From Nocardia terrae (lineage in GTDB: Bacteria > Actinomycetota > Actinomycetes > Mycobacteriales > Mycobacteriaceae): a stretch of 64,000 bases of DNA. A program made the position numbers and the translations under genes. The stretch lies in contig NZ_WRPP01000004.1 of assembly GCF_009760405.1 (NCBI RefSeq), positions 186,001-250,000 on the forward strand, given 5' to 3'. Shown here in pieces: positions 1 to 8,094 of this stretch. The notes under the pieces were generated by a model. It had not been told where the DNA came from and did no database searches. It worked only from the letters and a program-made list of their open reading frames with translations. Numbering within the stretch: position 1 is the stretch's first letter; the number at the start of each line of letters is the position of its first letter.

Positions 1-496
1 GGTTCGGCAGTCGCAGGATGGTCGCGCCGAGCGATCCGGTGGCCGCCTGTGCCTCGACCACGGCTTCGGCCGCGACCTTGCTGCTCGCATAGGGGTGAGG
101 CGGTGCGATCGGTGTTTCCTCGGTCATCGGCTGTTGTTCAGGGGAGCCATAGACCGCGCAAGTGGAGGAGAAGACCAGGGCTCGCACATCGGCCTCGGCC
201 ATGGCTCGGAGAAGGGCGATGGTGCCGCCGGTGTTCACGTGGAAGTAGGGCAGCGGGTCGGTCAAGGATTCGCGGGCGCGGGTCAGGCCCGCGAGGTGGC
301 AGACGCTCTCGACGCCCGCGACGGCCCGTCGCAGGGCGGCCGGGTCGAGCAGGTCGGCGGTACGCGTGTCCGCGGCGCCCGGGATTGTCCCGGCTCCGGG
401 GCGGGCCATGGCGATCGGCTCGTGTCCCGCCGCGGCCAGGGCGGCCACGACGGCTTTGCCGAGGTAGCCCGCCGCGCCGGTGACCAGTACTCGCAC
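1..496 (-). CDS. NAD-dependent epimerase/dehydratase (partial, runs off the window)
   Basis: This is an N-terminal fragment of an extended short-chain dehydrogenase/epimerase, about 165 codons. It begins VRVLVTGAAGYLGKAV, which carries the GxxGxxG dinucleotide-binding motif, and later shows a YxxxK catalytic pair in PYASSK. Such enzymes epimerise or dehydrate nucleotide sugars, or reduce related substrates, using NAD(P). The GTG start is chosen because an AAGGAAGGG ribosome site lies about 8 bases upstream. The gene is divergent from aftA, with roughly 90 bases between them. The C-terminal substrate domain lies outside the window, so the substrate cannot be assigned. A UDP-sugar epimerase would fit the neighbourhood, but that is inference. 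Confidence 0.85.
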   Translation of the reverse strand, partial: MRVLVTGAAGYLGKAVVAALAAAGHEPIAMARPGAGTIPGAADTRTADLLDPAALRRAVAGVESVCHLAGLTRARESLTDPLPYFHVNTGGTIALLRAMAEADVRALVFSSTCAVYGSPEQQPMTEETPIAPPHPYASSKVAAEAVVEAQAATGSLGATILRLPN

Positions 497-584
497 GCTC
501 GGATCCCTTCCTTCGAGGAGGTTCCGACGATAGTGACTAGGCTGACGCGCGGTCCATGGACACGAATGCGGAGGCAGAGTGCGG

Positions 585-2510
585 ATGAGCGAGCGGGCGA
601 GCGGGCGAGGTGCGCTGCTGGCGCGGCAGGCCGGTGAGGCTGTCGGGGAAGCGGTGCTCGCGGCGGTGGTCGCGGGCGTCGTGGCCGGGGTCGGGCTCGT
701 GGCGTTCTCGACCGTGCACTGGCCGGCGTTCAACTCGTCCAATGTCACGCGGTCGCTCACCACGGTGGGGCAGGTCGTGGCGCTGGCCATGCTGGTGGCG
801 GCGGTGGTGCTGCTGCGTGTGCACAAGTGGGGATGGCTGGCGAAACTGCTGTCGTGGGGCGGGATTTCGGCGTTCGTGACGGTGACGCTGGGGATGCCGC
901 TGGCGGCCACGAAGTTGTATCTGTTCGGGATCTCCGTGGATCAGGAGTTCCGCACGCAGTATCTGACGCGGCTGACCGACAGTACGGCGCTGCACGATAT
1001 GAACTACATCGACATTCCGCCGTTCTATCCGGCCGGATGGTTCTGGATCGGGGGACGGTTCGCGAGCCTGACCGGGATGGCCGGGTGGGAGGCGTTCAAG
1101 CCGTACGCCATCATCGGGCTGGCCGTGGCCGCGGTGGTCGCGCTCGTGTTGTGGTCCAAGCTGATTCGCGCCGATTGGGCGGTGGCGGTGGCGGCCGCCA
1201 CGACCGCGGTGACGCTGGCCTACGGGGCGCCGGAGGCCTACAGCGCGGTCCTGACGCTGCTGCTCGGACCCGCACTGGTGCTGGCCTGGGGTGCGCTGCA
1301 CCGGCCCGCCGCGCCCGGGAGCGAGGAGACGGCCGGGGGCTGGGGCGCCGTGCTGGGCACCGGGCTCTTCCTCGGGCTGGCGGCGACGTTCTACAGCCTG
1401 TACTTCGGCGTCGCGGTGTTCGCGGTGTGCCTCATGGCCCTGATCGCCGCCGGACTGGCGATTCGCGTGCAGCGCACCTGGCGGGCACTGTTGCCGATTC
1501 TGCTGCGGCTCATCGGAATCGGTGTCGTAGCCGGAGTGCTGGCACTCACCGTGTGGACACCGTTCCTGCTGAAATTCGTGTCCGGCAAGGCCTCTCTGGG
1601 CTCCGGCTCGGCCTTCCACTACCTGCCCGAGTCCGGGTCGCGGCTGCCGCTGCCCATGACCGAATTCGATCTGCTCGGAATCTTCTCCCTGCTCGGAATC
1701 ATCTGGCTGGTGCTGCGGGCGGCCAGCTCGCGCCGGGCGCAGGCGCTGGGCATCGGTGTCGTCGCCATCTACCTGTGGTGCCTGCTGTCCATGGCGGCGA
1801 CCGCGGCGGGAACCACCCTGCTGGCATTCCGGCTGGAAGCGCCGCTGGACGCCCTGCTGGCGGCGGCGGGCGTGTTCGGATTCGCCGAGGGCGCGCGGGC
1901 GATCTACCAGGCCCTCAGCGAGCCCGGCCGGTTCCGGCTGGCCGCGGCGGCGGTCGCGATCGCGGGTGCGATCGGATTCAGCCAGAACATCCCCACGGTG
2001 CTGGCCACGGAAATCGACACCGCCTACACCGACACCGACGGCAATGGCGCGCGCGCCGATCAGCGGGCCCCCTCGGCGGTCTCGCACTACCGTGAGATCG
2101 ACGCGAAGCTGCTGGAGCAGACCGGGCGGCCACGGGACAAGAGTGTGGTGCTGACCGCGGACACCAGCTTCCTCGCGATCTATCCGTACTACGGATTCCA
2201 GGCCCTCACTTCGCATTACGCCAACCCGCTGGCCGACTTCGCCGCCCGCACGGCCGAGATCCAGCGCTGGGCCACGCTGAAGACGCCGCAGGAGCTGACC
2301 GACGCGCTGAACCACTGCCGCTGGCGGGCACCGGACGCGTTCCTGTTCCGCAACTCCGGCACTCAGTACACGCTGCGGCTGTCGCAGGACGTGTATCCGA
2401 ACGACCCGAATGTGAAACGGTTCACAGTGGCGTTCCCGAAGGCCCTGTTCGAGGACCCGCACTACCGGATCACCGATATCGGTCCGTTTACTCTCGTGGT
2501 GCGTGTCTAA
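585..2510 (+). CDS. aftA: Galactan 5-O-arabinofuranosyltransferase AftA
   Basis: AftA is a polytopic GT-C membrane enzyme (CAZy GT85) that adds the first arabinofuranose from decaprenyl-phosphoryl arabinose onto galactan. The protein is about 641 aa, the usual family length. It has many hydrophobic segments and the family block LFGISVDQEFRTQYLTRL followed by MNYIDIPPFYPAGWFW in the first periplasmic loop, which includes the conserved acidic residues. ATG 585 is preferred over the in-frame GTG at 579, because the GGAGG site at 570-574 lies 10 bases before the ATG and only 4 before the GTG. Its place upstream of the emb genes matches mycobacteria, although here an extra membrane protein and two kinases intervene. 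Confidence 0.9.
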   Translation: MSERASGRGALLARQAGEAVGEAVLAAVVAGVVAGVGLVAFSTVHWPAFNSSNVTRSLTTVGQVVALAMLVAAVVLLRVHKWGWLAKLLSWGGISAFVTVTLGMPLAATKLYLFGISVDQEFRTQYLTRLTDSTALHDMNYIDIPPFYPAGWFWIGGRFASLTGMAGWEAFKPYAIIGLAVAAVVALVLWSKLIRADWAVAVAAATTAVTLAYGAPEAYSAVLTLLLGPALVLAWGALHRPAAPGSEETAGGWGAVLGTGLFLGLAATFYSLYFGVAVFAVCLMALIAAGLAIRVQRTWRALLPILLRLIGIGVVAGVLALTVWTPFLLKFVSGKASLGSGSAFHYLPESGSRLPLPMTEFDLLGIFSLLGIIWLVLRAASSRRAQALGIGVVAIYLWCLLSMAATAAGTTLLAFRLEAPLDALLAAAGVFGFAEGARAIYQALSEPGRFRLAAAAVAIAGAIGFSQNIPTVLATEIDTAYTDTDGNGARADQRAPSAVSHYREIDAKLLEQTGRPRDKSVVLTADTSFLAIYPYYGFQALTSHYANPLADFAARTAEIQRWATLKTPQELTDALNHCRWRAPDAFLFRNSGTQYTLRLSQDVYPNDPNVKRFTVAFPKALFEDPHYRITDIGPFTLVVRV

Positions 2511-2534
2511 ACAAAGGGACGAGACAAGCATCAC

Positions 2535-2588
2535 TTATCCCCAAAAAGCGGTCGGAATCTGTGGATAGACGTCGGTTTCTGTGGATAA
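2535..2588. promoter_or_regulatory. Cluster of three DnaA-box-like 9-mers
   Basis: The intergenic region after aftA holds TTATCCCCA (2535-2543), TGTGGATAG (2560-2568) and TGTGGATAA (2580-2588). The last is an exact reverse complement of the consensus DnaA box TTATCCACA; the other two differ by one base. The last two share a TCTGTGGATA repeat with a 20-base period. What the cluster does is inference: DnaA binding could control the downstream gene or titrate DnaA. Confidence 0.5.
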
Positions 2589-2666
2589 CTTCCCGACTTG
2601 CCAGTGCAATCTCAGCCGAACCCGGTAGCGTGGGCCGCTGATTGCAAGGCACCAAGGAGTTAGCGC

Positions 2667-4556
2667 GTGGCACAGGGGCGGGTATCCGACCGGGGGGTTG
2701 AAGACGGTTCGGCGGTAGCGGTTCTCGACCGCCCCGCTCCGGAAACGGCTCGCCCCAAGCTCTCTCGGCCCCGGCGCGTAGCCCGCCGGATTCGGCTCGC
2801 CCGCGCCGATGTGATCGTGGCGACCGGGTATCTGTCGCTGGCGGTGCTGGTGCTCTCGGGCCAGTGGCTGCAGCCCGACCGCGGATATCTGATCAAGAGC
2901 GGCCAGGACCAGACCATGTGGGAATGGTTCTTCGCGGTCACCGCGCACAATGTCGCGCACCTGGAGAACCCGCTCGGCACGCTGCTGCAGAACTATCCCG
3001 ACGGCGTGAACATGATGGCCAATACCGCCATGTTCGGCGTCGGGGTGCCGCTCACCCCGGTCACCCTGCTGTTCGGTCCGACGGTCACCTTCGTGCTGGT
3101 GCTCACCCTGGGCCTGTTCGGCACCGCGTTCGCCTGGTACTGGCTGTTCTCGCGCGAGGTGGTGTCGTCCAAGTTCGCGGCGGCCGTGGGCGGTCTGTTC
3201 TGTGGTTTCGCGCCCGCCATGATCTCGCACGCCAACGCACACCCGAATTTCGTGGTGCTGGCGCTGCTTCCGCTGATCGCGCTGCAGTTGATCCGGATGA
3301 CGCGGCGCGCCAACGCGACCAGGGAACTCCGCAAGGCACGGCGCAATCGCGACGCCTTCGTGCTCGGCTTGCTGGTGGCGCTGCAGATCGCGCTCGGTGA
3401 GGAGCCGCTGCTCGTCTTCGCCTTGGCCTTCGGTCTTTTCGCGTTCGTCTACTACCTGCACGCGCCGGGCACCGGCCTGCGCGCGCTGCGCACCATCACC
3501 CCGACCGTGCTGCTGGCCGGGCTGATCACGGTGGCGCTCACCGAGATTCCGCTGTGGTGGCAGTTCTTCGGACCGCAGTCCTACCGATCCATCGAGCACG
3601 GGCCGATGGGCAACGATCTGAAGGCGCTGTTCCAGTTCCCGTCCGAATCGCTGGGCGGTCTGGTCTCGCACGGCCAGAACGTGGCCATCAATCCCACCGA
3701 GGAGAACTCGTACTTCGGCTGGCCGCTGTGGATCGTGGTCGCGGTGGCCGCGGTGCTCATGTGGCGCGAGCGGGTGGTGCGCGCGGCGGCCACGGTGATC
3801 GTGGTGTTCACGGTGCTGTCACTGGGCGCGACCCTGATGATCGGCAAGACGAGCACCGGCATCAACCTGCCGTGGAAGCGGCTCGACCATGTGCCGCTGC
3901 TGGATTCGGTGCTGGAGTCGCGCTTCACCATGGCCGCGATTCCGGCCGTCGCGATCATTCTGGCCCTGGCCACCCAGCGCGCCCTGGACTATTGGAAGGT
4001 CTCGGCGACCGACTGGCGGCCGCTGGCCCTGTTCGCGGCGCTGATCTTCGCGCTGCTGCCGCTCACCCCGACGATCCTGCCCGTCGTGCAGCGCCCGGAC
4101 ACTCCGGTGTTCTTCACCGACGGCACTGTGCGACACTATATTTCGAACGGTTCGGTGGTGATCGCACCGCCACCCACCGCACCCGACGCCCGCGCGCTGC
4201 GCTGGCAGGTCGATTCGAACTTCGCCTTTCCGCTCGCCGGCGGCTATTTCGTCGGCCCGACCGGCACCTCCAAGAAGGGCCGCTACGGCCCCGACGATCG
4301 CCCCACCGCCAGCCTGCTGATCAAGGCCCAGCAGTCCAATACGGTTCCGGTCGTGGACGACGCCGCCCGCGCCCAGGCGCTGGAGGACCTGCGCTACTGG
4401 CACGCGGACGTGATCGTGCTGCCGCCCACCGACAATGGCGACACTCTGCGCCTGACCGTCGACCAGCTCCTCGGCTTCCCCGCGAAATACGTTGACGGCG
4501 TGTGGCTCTGGGATGTGCGCGGCCTGGTCCGAGACGCCGGTCAGCCCACCTTCTGA
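2667..4556 (+). CDS. Polytopic membrane protein, GT-C glycosyltransferase-like, function unassigned
   Basis: This is a 629-aa integral membrane protein: a cytoplasmic N-terminus of about 45 residues, roughly ten or more hydrophobic segments, and a soluble C-terminal region of about 150 residues. The first extracytoplasmic loop carries GQDQTMWEWFF and HLENPLGTLLQNYPDG, resembling the acidic first-loop active site of polyprenyl-phosphate-sugar GT-C enzymes. I do not recognise an exact characterised homologue. The GTG start follows AAGGAG (2654-2659). The gene sits between aftA and the emb genes, where M. tuberculosis has no equivalent, so a role in arabinan or lipoglycan assembly is plausible but unproven. 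Its 3' end overlaps the convergent kinase gene by 16 bases. Confidence 0.72.
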   Translation: MAQGRVSDRGVEDGSAVAVLDRPAPETARPKLSRPRRVARRIRLARADVIVATGYLSLAVLVLSGQWLQPDRGYLIKSGQDQTMWEWFFAVTAHNVAHLENPLGTLLQNYPDGVNMMANTAMFGVGVPLTPVTLLFGPTVTFVLVLTLGLFGTAFAWYWLFSREVVSSKFAAAVGGLFCGFAPAMISHANAHPNFVVLALLPLIALQLIRMTRRANATRELRKARRNRDAFVLGLLVALQIALGEEPLLVFALAFGLFAFVYYLHAPGTGLRALRTITPTVLLAGLITVALTEIPLWWQFFGPQSYRSIEHGPMGNDLKALFQFPSESLGGLVSHGQNVAINPTEENSYFGWPLWIVVAVAAVLMWRERVVRAAATVIVVFTVLSLGATLMIGKTSTGINLPWKRLDHVPLLDSVLESRFTMAAIPAVAIILALATQRALDYWKVSATDWRPLALFAALIFALLPLTPTILPVVQRPDTPVFFTDGTVRHYISNGSVVIAPPPTAPDARALRWQVDSNFAFPLAGGYFVGPTGTSKKGRYGPDDRPTASLLIKAQQSNTVPVVDDAARAQALEDLRYWHADVIVLPPTDNGDTLRLTVDQLLGFPAKYVDGVWLWDVRGLVRDAGQPTF

Positions 4557-6139
4557 TAGGTCACGAAACCGCTGACCGAGAGCGCGCGGGTGATCTGCCC
4601 ATTGCTCAGCAACAGCTCGTGCGTGCCCTGGACCTGGCAGCCGCTGCCGCCCGCGCTGAGGGTGCCCGCGCCGAGGGTGATGTCCCCGGTGCCGGGGACG
4701 CCGAGCAGACGGTAGTCGAAGACGCAGGTCACGCTGGAGGTCCGCACCGTCGAGGTCACCAGTACCTGGTTGATCTCGCCCTGCCGGATGCTCAGGTGAT
4801 AGTCGTTGGCGTTGGAATCACTGGACCCCGACCACTCGCCGACGAATTCCGCGGGTACACGGCCCGCGGGCGTCGTGGTCGCGGCGACCGTGGTCGCGGG
4901 CACGGCTGTGGCCATGGTCGGTATCGCGGCGGACAGCGGTGCGCCGCTGGGGGTTCCGTGACTCTCCAGTTCGGCGACCACCCAGATGGCGCTGCCGCCG
5001 AGCACCGCGGCCGTCAGTACCGCGAACAGTCCGATGAGCACCCCGCGGCTCGTGCCCGAGGCGGGGCGGACCGGGTCCGGGACCCGATGCCGGTGCGGCA
5101 CAGCGTCTTCGGCCGGTCCGCCCGCCCCGTAGGCGATGCCGTAGACCGGTTGACCGGAATCGGCGTAGTAGTGGCCCGGCCCCAGCACGGTCGGGTCGGT
5201 GCCCGGCGAGCGCAGCACGGTCGGGTCCGTGCGCGGGGACCGCGCCACGGTGGGATCGGTGACGAAGCCGATCGGCGGGGTATCGACCGAGGTCTTGGTG
5301 GCGGGGGCCCGCAAGGCCGCCAGTGCGGCATCGGTGAAATCCACACAGCTGGGGAATCTTTCGTCCGGATGTTTGGCCAGTGCGCGATCGAACACGGCGT
5401 CCAGCCCCGCCGGGAGATCCGGGCGCACCTGGGTCACGCGCAGCGGCGGCGTCGTGGTGTGCGCGTAGATCAGCCCCACCAGGTCGTTGGCCAGGAACGG
5501 CCGGGAGCCGGTGAGCAGCACGAAAAGCGTGCAGGCCAGCGAGTATTGGTCGGTGCGCGGATCCAGCGGACGGCCCGACACCTGTTCGGGAGAGGCGAAG
5601 GCGAAGGTCGCGGAAATGTCCCCGGTCTTGGTGACGTGTGTGGTCTCGTCACGCAGCCGGGCGATGCCGAAGTCGGTCAGCAGCGCTCGCTCGGGGCGCC
5701 CGTTCTCGGCCGGGGACAGCATGATGTTGGAGGGCTTCACATCCCGGTGCAGGACCCCTTTGGAGTGCGCGTAGTCGAGGGCGGAGGCGATGCCCGCGCC
5801 GATGCGCAGCGCCCGCTCCGGGGACAGGCCCGAAAGCCCGTCCGCGTCCGGGCCGTCCACGTACTGCATGGCGATCCACAGCCGCCCGTCGTCGAGTCCG
5901 CGGTCGTAGACCGAGACGATGTTCGGGTGGTCGAAGCGGGCGGTGATGTCGGCCTCCCGCTCGAAGCGCCGCCACCCGTCGGCGTCGGCGTTCACCTCGT
6001 CGCGGTGGAAGACCTTGAGCGCGGCCAGGCGCGGTAGCCGCGGATGCCGGGCGGCGTAGACCGTGCCCGAGCCACCGGCCCCGATCCAGCGTTCGATGAC
6101 GTATCCGGCGATCTCCTCGCCCGGCTTCAGATCGGCCAT
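4541..6139 (-). CDS. Membrane Ser/Thr protein kinase (PknB-like) with extracytoplasmic sensor domain
   Basis: This is a 532-aa Hanks-type kinase. Residues 1-275 form the kinase domain: glycine loop GAGGSG (20-25), catalytic Lys42, HRDVKPSN with Asp133, and DFG with Asp156. A juxtamembrane linker contains three TDPTV repeats (about 295-319). One transmembrane helix follows (about 367-388), then a Thr-rich stretch and an extracytoplasmic domain (about 428-530) that begins VPAEFVGEWSG. Such kinases sense wall or envelope signals and phosphorylate cytoplasmic targets. The gene starts 14 bases after the stop of the upstream kinase and is presumably co-transcribed with it. The ectodomain is not PASTA; it matches the first ectodomain module of its neighbour. 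The ligand is unknown. Confidence 0.9.
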   Translation of the reverse strand: MADLKPGEEIAGYVIERWIGAGGSGTVYAARHPRLPRLAALKVFHRDEVNADADGWRRFEREADITARFDHPNIVSVYDRGLDDGRLWIAMQYVDGPDADGLSGLSPERALRIGAGIASALDYAHSKGVLHRDVKPSNIMLSPAENGRPERALLTDFGIARLRDETTHVTKTGDISATFAFASPEQVSGRPLDPRTDQYSLACTLFVLLTGSRPFLANDLVGLIYAHTTTPPLRVTQVRPDLPAGLDAVFDRALAKHPDERFPSCVDFTDAALAALRAPATKTSVDTPPIGFVTDPTVARSPRTDPTVLRSPGTDPTVLGPGHYYADSGQPVYGIAYGAGGPAEDAVPHRHRVPDPVRPASGTSRGVLIGLFAVLTAAVLGGSAIWVVAELESHGTPSGAPLSAAIPTMATAVPATTVAATTTPAGRVPAEFVGEWSGSSDSNANDYHLSIRQGEINQVLVTSTVRTSSVTCVFDYRLLGVPGTGDITLGAGTLSAGGSGCQVQGTHELLLSNGQITRALSVSGFVTYQKVG

Positions 6140-6153
6140 GGTCGCGCACCTAC

Positions 6154-8031
6154 CTACTTCAAGGGAGCCCTTTCGAGCCAGTCGGTCAGGAGGCTGTTCA
6201 CCGTGTGCCCGGGCCAGCGCAGCACCATGACGAAGCGGGAGCGGGGGTCACCGTCGGGGAAGGTGACGGCGGCGACCGCGCGATGGGCCTCGGTGTCCTG
6301 GGTGGCCGCGGGATCCACGGCGGCGGCGGTGGTGACGGTCAGCTCGCCCGCGACGTCGTCGTGGCTGACTCCGGTGGTGGCGACCTTGTTGTCGAAGAAG
6401 AGCTGGGCGACCGATTGCCCTGGGCGAGCGTCGAAGTCGAGGATGTCGAAGTGGACCTGGCCGGTGGTGTCGTCGGCATTGCAGCGCACCCGGTGCGCAC
6501 CCTGGGCGGCCTCACCGGGACCCGGATCCTTGGCCCGGCACGAGCTGCCCTGCCAGCCGACCGCGGTGCCGGTGGAGTCGAGCTGGCCGATCAGGCTGGG
6601 GAAGGCACGAGCGATGGCGGTGTCGTCGCGGCCCCAGGACGACACCACGGCGTCGTCGCGGGTGTAGGTGATCAGGCCGCTCACATCGGTTTTGCGGCTG
6701 ACGCGGCCGTCGGACAGCAGGGTGAGCGTGGTCGGGCCGTTGGCCTTGCAGGCGTTGGCCGGTTCCCGCTCGACGATCTGGGAGGTGCCGACGATCAGCC
6801 GGTCGCCGTCGTGGGGCACCTCCTCCAGCGGCGCGGAGAATTCGCAGTGGAACGGAACCCCGTTGGGCAGCACGCCGTCCACGCGATTGGACAGCACGGG
6901 ATCGCCGACCTTGCCCTGATCGACGGTCAGCCGGTAGTTGGTCTGGCCCTCGGTCGCCAGCCAGATACCGACGAACCTGTCCGGAACCAGGCCGCCGGTG
7001 GCGTGCACGGACGGCGGGTCGCCCCGGTGCAGGGCGAAGGCGACACCCGCCGCGGTCACCGCGGCCACCGTCACCGGAATGAGGGTGCGGCGGTGCACGA
7101 TGCTCTGCCACAGCGGTTTCCGACTCCGGTCCGCGGGCCGGGGCACGGGCGGATGCGGGAGCAGTCGGGCGGGCGCGGTGAGGGCCAGCGCGGGATCGGA
7201 GTAGTAGGCCAGGGTGGCGGCGTAGGCGAAATCCGCGCAGCTCTCGAAACGATCCTGCGGATCCTTGGCCAGGGCGCGCTCGAAGACCGCGTCCATGGCC
7301 TCGGGCAGTTCGGGATTCACCTCGCTGATGCGCAGCGGCCGCTCCTGGGTATGGGCGTGGACCCACCCCAGCGGGTTGTCGGCGCGGAAGGGCCGACGGT
7401 CGGTGAGCAACACGAAAAGCGTGCAGGCCAGCGAGTATTGGTCGGATCGAGGACCGACCGGCTTGCCGCTCACCTGCTCGGGTGATGCGAAAGCGAAAGT
7501 GGCGGAGATATTACCGGTATGGGTGAACTTGGTCGTCTCGTCGCGCAGCCGGGCGATGCCGAAGTCGGTGAGCAGGGCGCGTTCCGGACGGCCGCTGTCG
7601 GGATCGGCCACCAGGATGTTGGAGGGCTTCACATCGCGGTGCAGCACGCCCTTGCCGTGCGCGTAGTCCAGCGCGGCCGCGATCTCGGTGCCGATGCGCA
7701 GACCCCGATCGGGCGAAACATTGTGCAGTTCAGCGGCATCCAGGCCGTCGATGAACTGCATGGAGATCCAGAACAGGTCCTCGGCGACGCCGCGGTCGTA
7801 GACCTGCACGATATTGGGGTGATCGAAGTGCGCGGCGATGTCGGCCTCACGCTCGAAACGCCGCCACACATCGTCGTCCCCCACGACGTCGTCCCTTTTC
7901 AAGATCTTGAGGGCTGTGAGCCTGGGTAACCGCGGGTGCCGCGCCGCGTAGACGACGCCCGACCCCCCGGCCCCGATTCGCCGCGCGATCACATACCCGG
8001 CGATCACTTCGCCAGGTCGCAGCTCGGTCAT
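6154..8031 (-). CDS. Membrane Ser/Thr protein kinase with two-part ectodomain
   Basis: This is a 625-aa Hanks-type kinase with catalytic Lys42, HRDVKPSN (Asp133) and DFG (Asp156). Its kinase domain aligns without gaps to the neighbouring kinase over the first 270 residues. One transmembrane helix (about 317-334) precedes an ectodomain starting VPDRFVGIWLA (about 349-458), homologous to that of the downstream kinase. A further module of about 165 residues follows (Cys-containing, ending about 625) that the neighbour lacks. The ATG start has AGAGGA just upstream. The start region faces the emb gene across only 63 bases, so both probably share a divergent regulatory region. Control of arabinan synthesis by this pair is inference from position. 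Confidence 0.9.
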   Translation of the reverse strand: MTELRPGEVIAGYVIARRIGAGGSGVVYAARHPRLPRLTALKILKRDDVVGDDDVWRRFEREADIAAHFDHPNIVQVYDRGVAEDLFWISMQFIDGLDAAELHNVSPDRGLRIGTEIAAALDYAHGKGVLHRDVKPSNILVADPDSGRPERALLTDFGIARLRDETTKFTHTGNISATFAFASPEQVSGKPVGPRSDQYSLACTLFVLLTDRRPFRADNPLGWVHAHTQERPLRISEVNPELPEAMDAVFERALAKDPQDRFESCADFAYAATLAYYSDPALALTAPARLLPHPPVPRPADRSRKPLWQSIVHRRTLIPVTVAAVTAAGVAFALHRGDPPSVHATGGLVPDRFVGIWLATEGQTNYRLTVDQGKVGDPVLSNRVDGVLPNGVPFHCEFSAPLEEVPHDGDRLIVGTSQIVEREPANACKANGPTTLTLLSDGRVSRKTDVSGLITYTRDDAVVSSWGRDDTAIARAFPSLIGQLDSTGTAVGWQGSSCRAKDPGPGEAAQGAHRVRCNADDTTGQVHFDILDFDARPGQSVAQLFFDNKVATTGVSHDDVAGELTVTTAAAVDPAATQDTEAHRAVAAVTFPDGDPRSRFVMVLRWPGHTVNSLLTDWLERAPLK

Positions 8032-8094
8032 GCTTCCTCTTTGTCTTCCGGCCCGGCCCCACGCCCAGTTCGGATAACAACCATCATAGAGTCG
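8032..8094. promoter_or_regulatory. Divergent intergenic region between kinase and emb gene
   Basis: These 63 bases separate the start of the leftward kinase pair from the start of the rightward emb gene. Both promoters must lie here or inside the neighbouring coding regions. No certain -10/-35 pair was identified. The kinase ribosome site AGAGGA lies at the left edge. Confidence 0.4.

Noticed and set aside
537..2534. Long open frame on the minus strand opposite aftA
   Set aside because: It is Arg/Gln/Gly-rich without recognisable motifs, as expected from the complement of a high-GC gene, and lies fully opposite a gene with clear AftA signatures.
2535..2588. DnaA boxes as the chromosomal origin
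   Set aside because: No dnaA, dnaN or other origin-linked genes, too few boxes and no long AT-rich unwinding region.
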